From the NCBI GenBank assembly GCA_035542775.1, contig DATKKX010000001.1:1-8298 (forward strand): a stretch of 8,298 bases of DNA. Direction: 5' to 3'. Below are positions 6,933-8,298 of the stretch, piece after piece. A model generated the notes under the pieces. The model was not told the origin of the DNA and did no database searches. It saw nothing but the letters and a program-made list of their open reading frames with translations. How positions within the stretch are numbered: position 1 is the stretch's first letter; each line of letters opens with the position of its first letter. The DNA comes from DATKKX01 sp035542775 (GTDB lineage: Bacteria > Planctomycetota > Phycisphaerae > UBA1845 > UTPLA1). The translations under genes and the position numbers were made by a program.

Positions 6933-6978
6933 ATTCCCACACGCCGCCCATGCGCGCGATAATGCCGGCCAAGGACCA

Positions 6979-7467
6979 ATGGACACGCCGCCCCAAATAC
7001 GAATCCTCCAGGCCGAGACCGACGCTCAGATCGCCGCCGTGCGCGAGCTCTTCACCGAGTACCGGCAGTTGCTGGGCGTTGATCTCAGCTTCCAGGCCTT
7101 CGCGGATGAGTTGGCCTCGCTGCCCGGCGCCTACGCCCCTCCGTCGGGCCGCCTGTTGCTGGCCATCCGTGACGACGTCTATGCCGGCTGCGTCGCGCTG
7201 CGGGCCTGGACCGCCGATGACTGCGAGATGAAGCGCCTTTACGTCCGTCCCGCCTTCCGCCGTCAGGGTCTGGGCCGGCGCCTGGTCACCGAGGTCATCG
7301 CCCAGGCCGTCGCCCTCGGCTACAAGCGCATGTGCCTCGACACGCTGCCCAACATGGAGAGAGCCCAGGACCTCTACCGCTCCTTCGGCTTCCAGGAGAT
7401 CCCGCCCTATCGCTTCAATCCCGTCCCCGGCGCGCGGTACATGGCGCTGGCTCTGCAACGGTCCTGA
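6979..7467 (+). CDS. GNAT-family N-acetyltransferase
   Basis: A 162-residue single-domain acetyltransferase of the GNAT fold, of usual length, probably cytosolic and transferring acetyl from acetyl-CoA to an amine whose identity cannot be read here. The acetyl-CoA-binding signature RRQGLG lies at residues 94-99, directly after the beta-strand MKRLYVRPAF (84-93). The later strand and helix MCLDTLPNMERAQDLYRSFG (118-137) and the C-terminal PPYRFNPVPG (142-151) match a common bacterial GNAT subgroup. The ATG at 6979 has AAGGA only three bases upstream, which is tight, but no better in-frame start is visible. The stop is TGA. The gene sits 105 bases after the small ORF and may share its promoter. 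No substrate prediction is made. Confidence 0.93.
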   Translation: MDTPPQIRILQAETDAQIAAVRELFTEYRQLLGVDLSFQAFADELASLPGAYAPPSGRLLLAIRDDVYAGCVALRAWTADDCEMKRLYVRPAFRRQGLGRRLVTEVIAQAVALGYKRMCLDTLPNMERAQDLYRSFGFQEIPPYRFNPVPGARYMALALQRS

Positions 7468-7482
7468 GGGACCGCCGACCAA

Positions 7483-7515
7483 GGCGAGTGGCGAGATCGC
7501 GACGACATACTCGCC
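7483..7515 (+). other. Nested inverted repeat after the GNAT gene
   Basis: GGCGAGT (7483-7489) pairs with ACTCGCC (7509-7515). Inside the loop, GCGA (7491-7494) pairs with TCGC (7497-7500). The structure begins 16 bases after the GNAT stop, the right place for transcript-end control, but it lacks a T-run, so a factor-independent terminator is doubtful. The rest of the 175-base gap to the next gene shows a lone TATAAG (7563-7568) without a well-spaced -35. Confidence 0.35.
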
Positions 7516-7630
7516 GTCCGTCAAAACGCCGAAATTGATGAGGCGCAGCCGGGGCAAGGGCATATAAGGAGAGGCCGTTGCCGAATGCCGGCGCTGAGCA
7601 ACGGCTATCTCAGCAATTCGAAACCAGAAC

Positions 7631-7636
7631 AGGAGA
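7631..7636 (+). promoter_or_regulatory. Ribosome binding site of the PepSY-like gene
   Basis: AGGAGA at 7631-7636 lies six bases before the ATG at 7643, which opens a clear signal peptide. It decides this start over the out-of-frame ATG at 7585. Confidence 0.75.
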
Positions 7637-7642
7637 ACAAAA

Positions 7643-8260
7643 ATGTCGAGGAGATTGGCCTGTGCGATTGGAGCTGCTGTGAGTGCTGTGCTGGTCATCG
7701 GCCTGATCGCCGCAGCCCAGGACAAGCCCAAAGAAGGGGACAAGGAGAAGAAAATCCAGGAAGGCCAAGTGCCGCCCCCCGCCCTGACGTTGATCAAAAA
7801 GCTCGCCGGAACCGCGAAAATCGAGGAGTTTGAACAGAGTACCAAGCAGGGAGCGAAGGTCTACGAGGCCGAGTGGAAGACCCCCGACGGCAAGATGGAA
7901 GTCGTCGTGAGCGAGGCCGGTGACCTGCTGGCCACTGAAGAGGTCGTCCCCGCTGACAAGGTGCCCGCTGCCGTGAAAGCAGCAGCCGAGAAGGAAGCTG
8001 GCAAGGACGCCAAGGTCGAGTACGAGAAGAAGACAATCATCGTGTACCAGGCAAAGATCACGAAGGGCAAGGCCGAGAAGGTGATGCTCACTCCCACCGG
8101 GTCGCGATGGTGCTCTGAGGAGGAAGGCCGCGAGGAGGAACCCAACGAGCAGGCCAAAATCGCAATGGCCAAAGCCGTGGTGAGTCCGATGTCACCCCTG
8201 ACCCAGGCCATCAAGCTTTACAGGTTCACCACGAACAAGTACCCGACGGAATTGAAGTAG
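7643..8260 (+). CDS. Exported PepSY-like protein with pseudopilin-like C-terminus, ended by TAG
   Basis: A 205-residue exported protein. Residues 1-25 are a signal peptide (Arg 3-Arg 4, hydrophobic core, AAA-Q cleavage at 25/26). A Lys/Glu-rich linker (27-42) leads to two halves that each look like a PepSY-like unit: about 47-101 (LIKKLAG..., then VYEAEWKTPDGKMEVVVSE) and about 103-153 (VPAAVKAAAEKEAG..., then VYQAKITKGKAEKVMLTPTG). An acidic linker (158-170) follows. Residues 171-205 (AKIAMAKAVVS..., then QAIKLYRFTTNKYPTELK) resemble the C-terminal part of the type II secretion pseudopilin GspG, without its N-terminal methylated helix. Frame-matched pseudopilin-like codons continue beyond the TAG at 8258-8260, so the gene may be a disrupted version of a longer one. 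The role is unknown; PepSY-like domains are usually periplasmic. The PepSY-like part is moderately sure, the pseudopilin part less so. Confidence 0.8.
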   Translation: MSRRLACAIGAAVSAVLVIGLIAAAQDKPKEGDKEKKIQEGQVPPPALTLIKKLAGTAKIEEFEQSTKQGAKVYEAEWKTPDGKMEVVVSEAGDLLATEEVVPADKVPAAVKAAAEKEAGKDAKVEYEKKTIIVYQAKITKGKAEKVMLTPTGSRWCSEEEGREEEPNEQAKIAMAKAVVSPMSPLTQAIKLYRFTTNKYPTELK

Positions 8261-8298
8261 CTGGTCGAGCGCCCGTCCGGCGAGGAATCCGAAAAATG
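8261..8298 (+). pseudogene. In-frame pseudopilin-like continuation after amber stop, cut by window end
   Basis: The 12 codons after TAG read LVERPSGEESEK, followed by tg, which would give Trp or Cys. In GspG pseudopilins, the YPT motif is followed by a short loop and then AL-V-E-x-P and a W-x-G-P-Y segment, so these codons are what the family would show next. Reading through the stop gives YPTELK-stop-LVERPSG. A single C-to-T change from CAG (Gln) would explain the TAG. The remainder lies outside the window, so the extent and integrity of the tail cannot be judged. Confidence 0.5.

Larger units (their letters stand above)
6508..6978. other. 471-base spacer between the Lon-like and GNAT genes
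   Basis: After the Lon-like stop there is only a short GC stem, AGGCG-TCT-CGCCT (6522-6534), with no T-run. An AT-rich island at about 6566-6600 then holds a strong promoter, followed by a G+C-rich leader, a small ORF (6661-6873) with a strong ribosome site, and a hairpin at 6905-6932 just before the GNAT gene. Tandem GTTGC copies and a six-T run (about 6739-6770) sit inside the small ORF without a pairing stem, so I do not call a terminator there. Confidence 0.7.

Noticed and set aside
7585..7833. ATG at 7585 with an AAGGAGAGG upstream, opening an 82-codon frame
   Set aside because: Most of this frame overlaps the signal peptide and PepSY-like gene in another phase and has no recognisable content. 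The start at 7643 has its own ribosome site. A very short leader peptide is possible but unsupported.
6856..7845. 329-codon open frame on the minus strand across the GNAT gene
   Set aside because: About half of it is the antisense of a clear GNAT gene, it has no family motif, and long antisense frames are expected in DNA this rich in G and C. The stretch read from 7562 back to about 7462 has plausible codons but no recognisable product.

Overview
The window is GC-rich (roughly two thirds G+C by eye) bacterial DNA. It looks like a chromosomal piece from a member of the Planctomycetota, possibly Phycisphaerae-like. The main pointers are a very large secreted beta-helix protein that ends in two EF-hand-like dockerin loops of the GDLNCDG / GDMDNSG type, a Cys-rich exported protein style, and a pseudopilin (GspG)-like tail on a PepSY-like protein. 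The phylum call is an inference from protein style, not from a marker gene. No RNA gene, CRISPR array, insertion sequence or integrase was seen. || Layout, left to right. (1) 1-777, plus: an SDR-family oxidoreductase lacking only its first few residues. (2) 778-932: a short convergent gap with small palindromes. (3) 933-3773, minus: a 946-residue secreted right-handed beta-helix protein. It is built from two tandem copies of one module (9 and 7 rungs) plus a C-terminal dockerin-like domain. A good ribosome site and an extended -10 promoter lie in front of it. (4) 3774-3999: a divergent intergenic region. (5) 4000-6507, plus: a LonB/LonC-like S16 protease with an intact Ser-Lys dyad but altered Walker A and Walker B residues. 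(6) 6508-6978: a spacer with a near-consensus TTGACA-N17-TATAGT promoter, a strong ribosome site opening an unrecognised 70-codon ORF, and an 11-bp GNRA-capped hairpin. (7) 6979-7467, plus: a GNAT acetyltransferase. (8) 7643-8260, plus: an exported protein with two PepSY-like halves. Its C-terminus looks like a pseudopilin fragment, and pseudopilin-like sequence carries on in frame past an amber stop to the window end. || The genes do not form an obvious single pathway. The beta-helix and Lon-like genes are divergent with separate signals, and the right-hand genes are spaced like independent units. The points most worth following are the amber codon interrupting a PepSY-pseudopilin fusion, the degenerate nucleotide-binding motifs in the Lon-like protease, the recent-looking internal duplication of the beta-helix gene, and the strong promoter/ribosome-site pair in front of an unknown small ORF. 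I do not see convincing evidence of a wholly new multi-gene system here.
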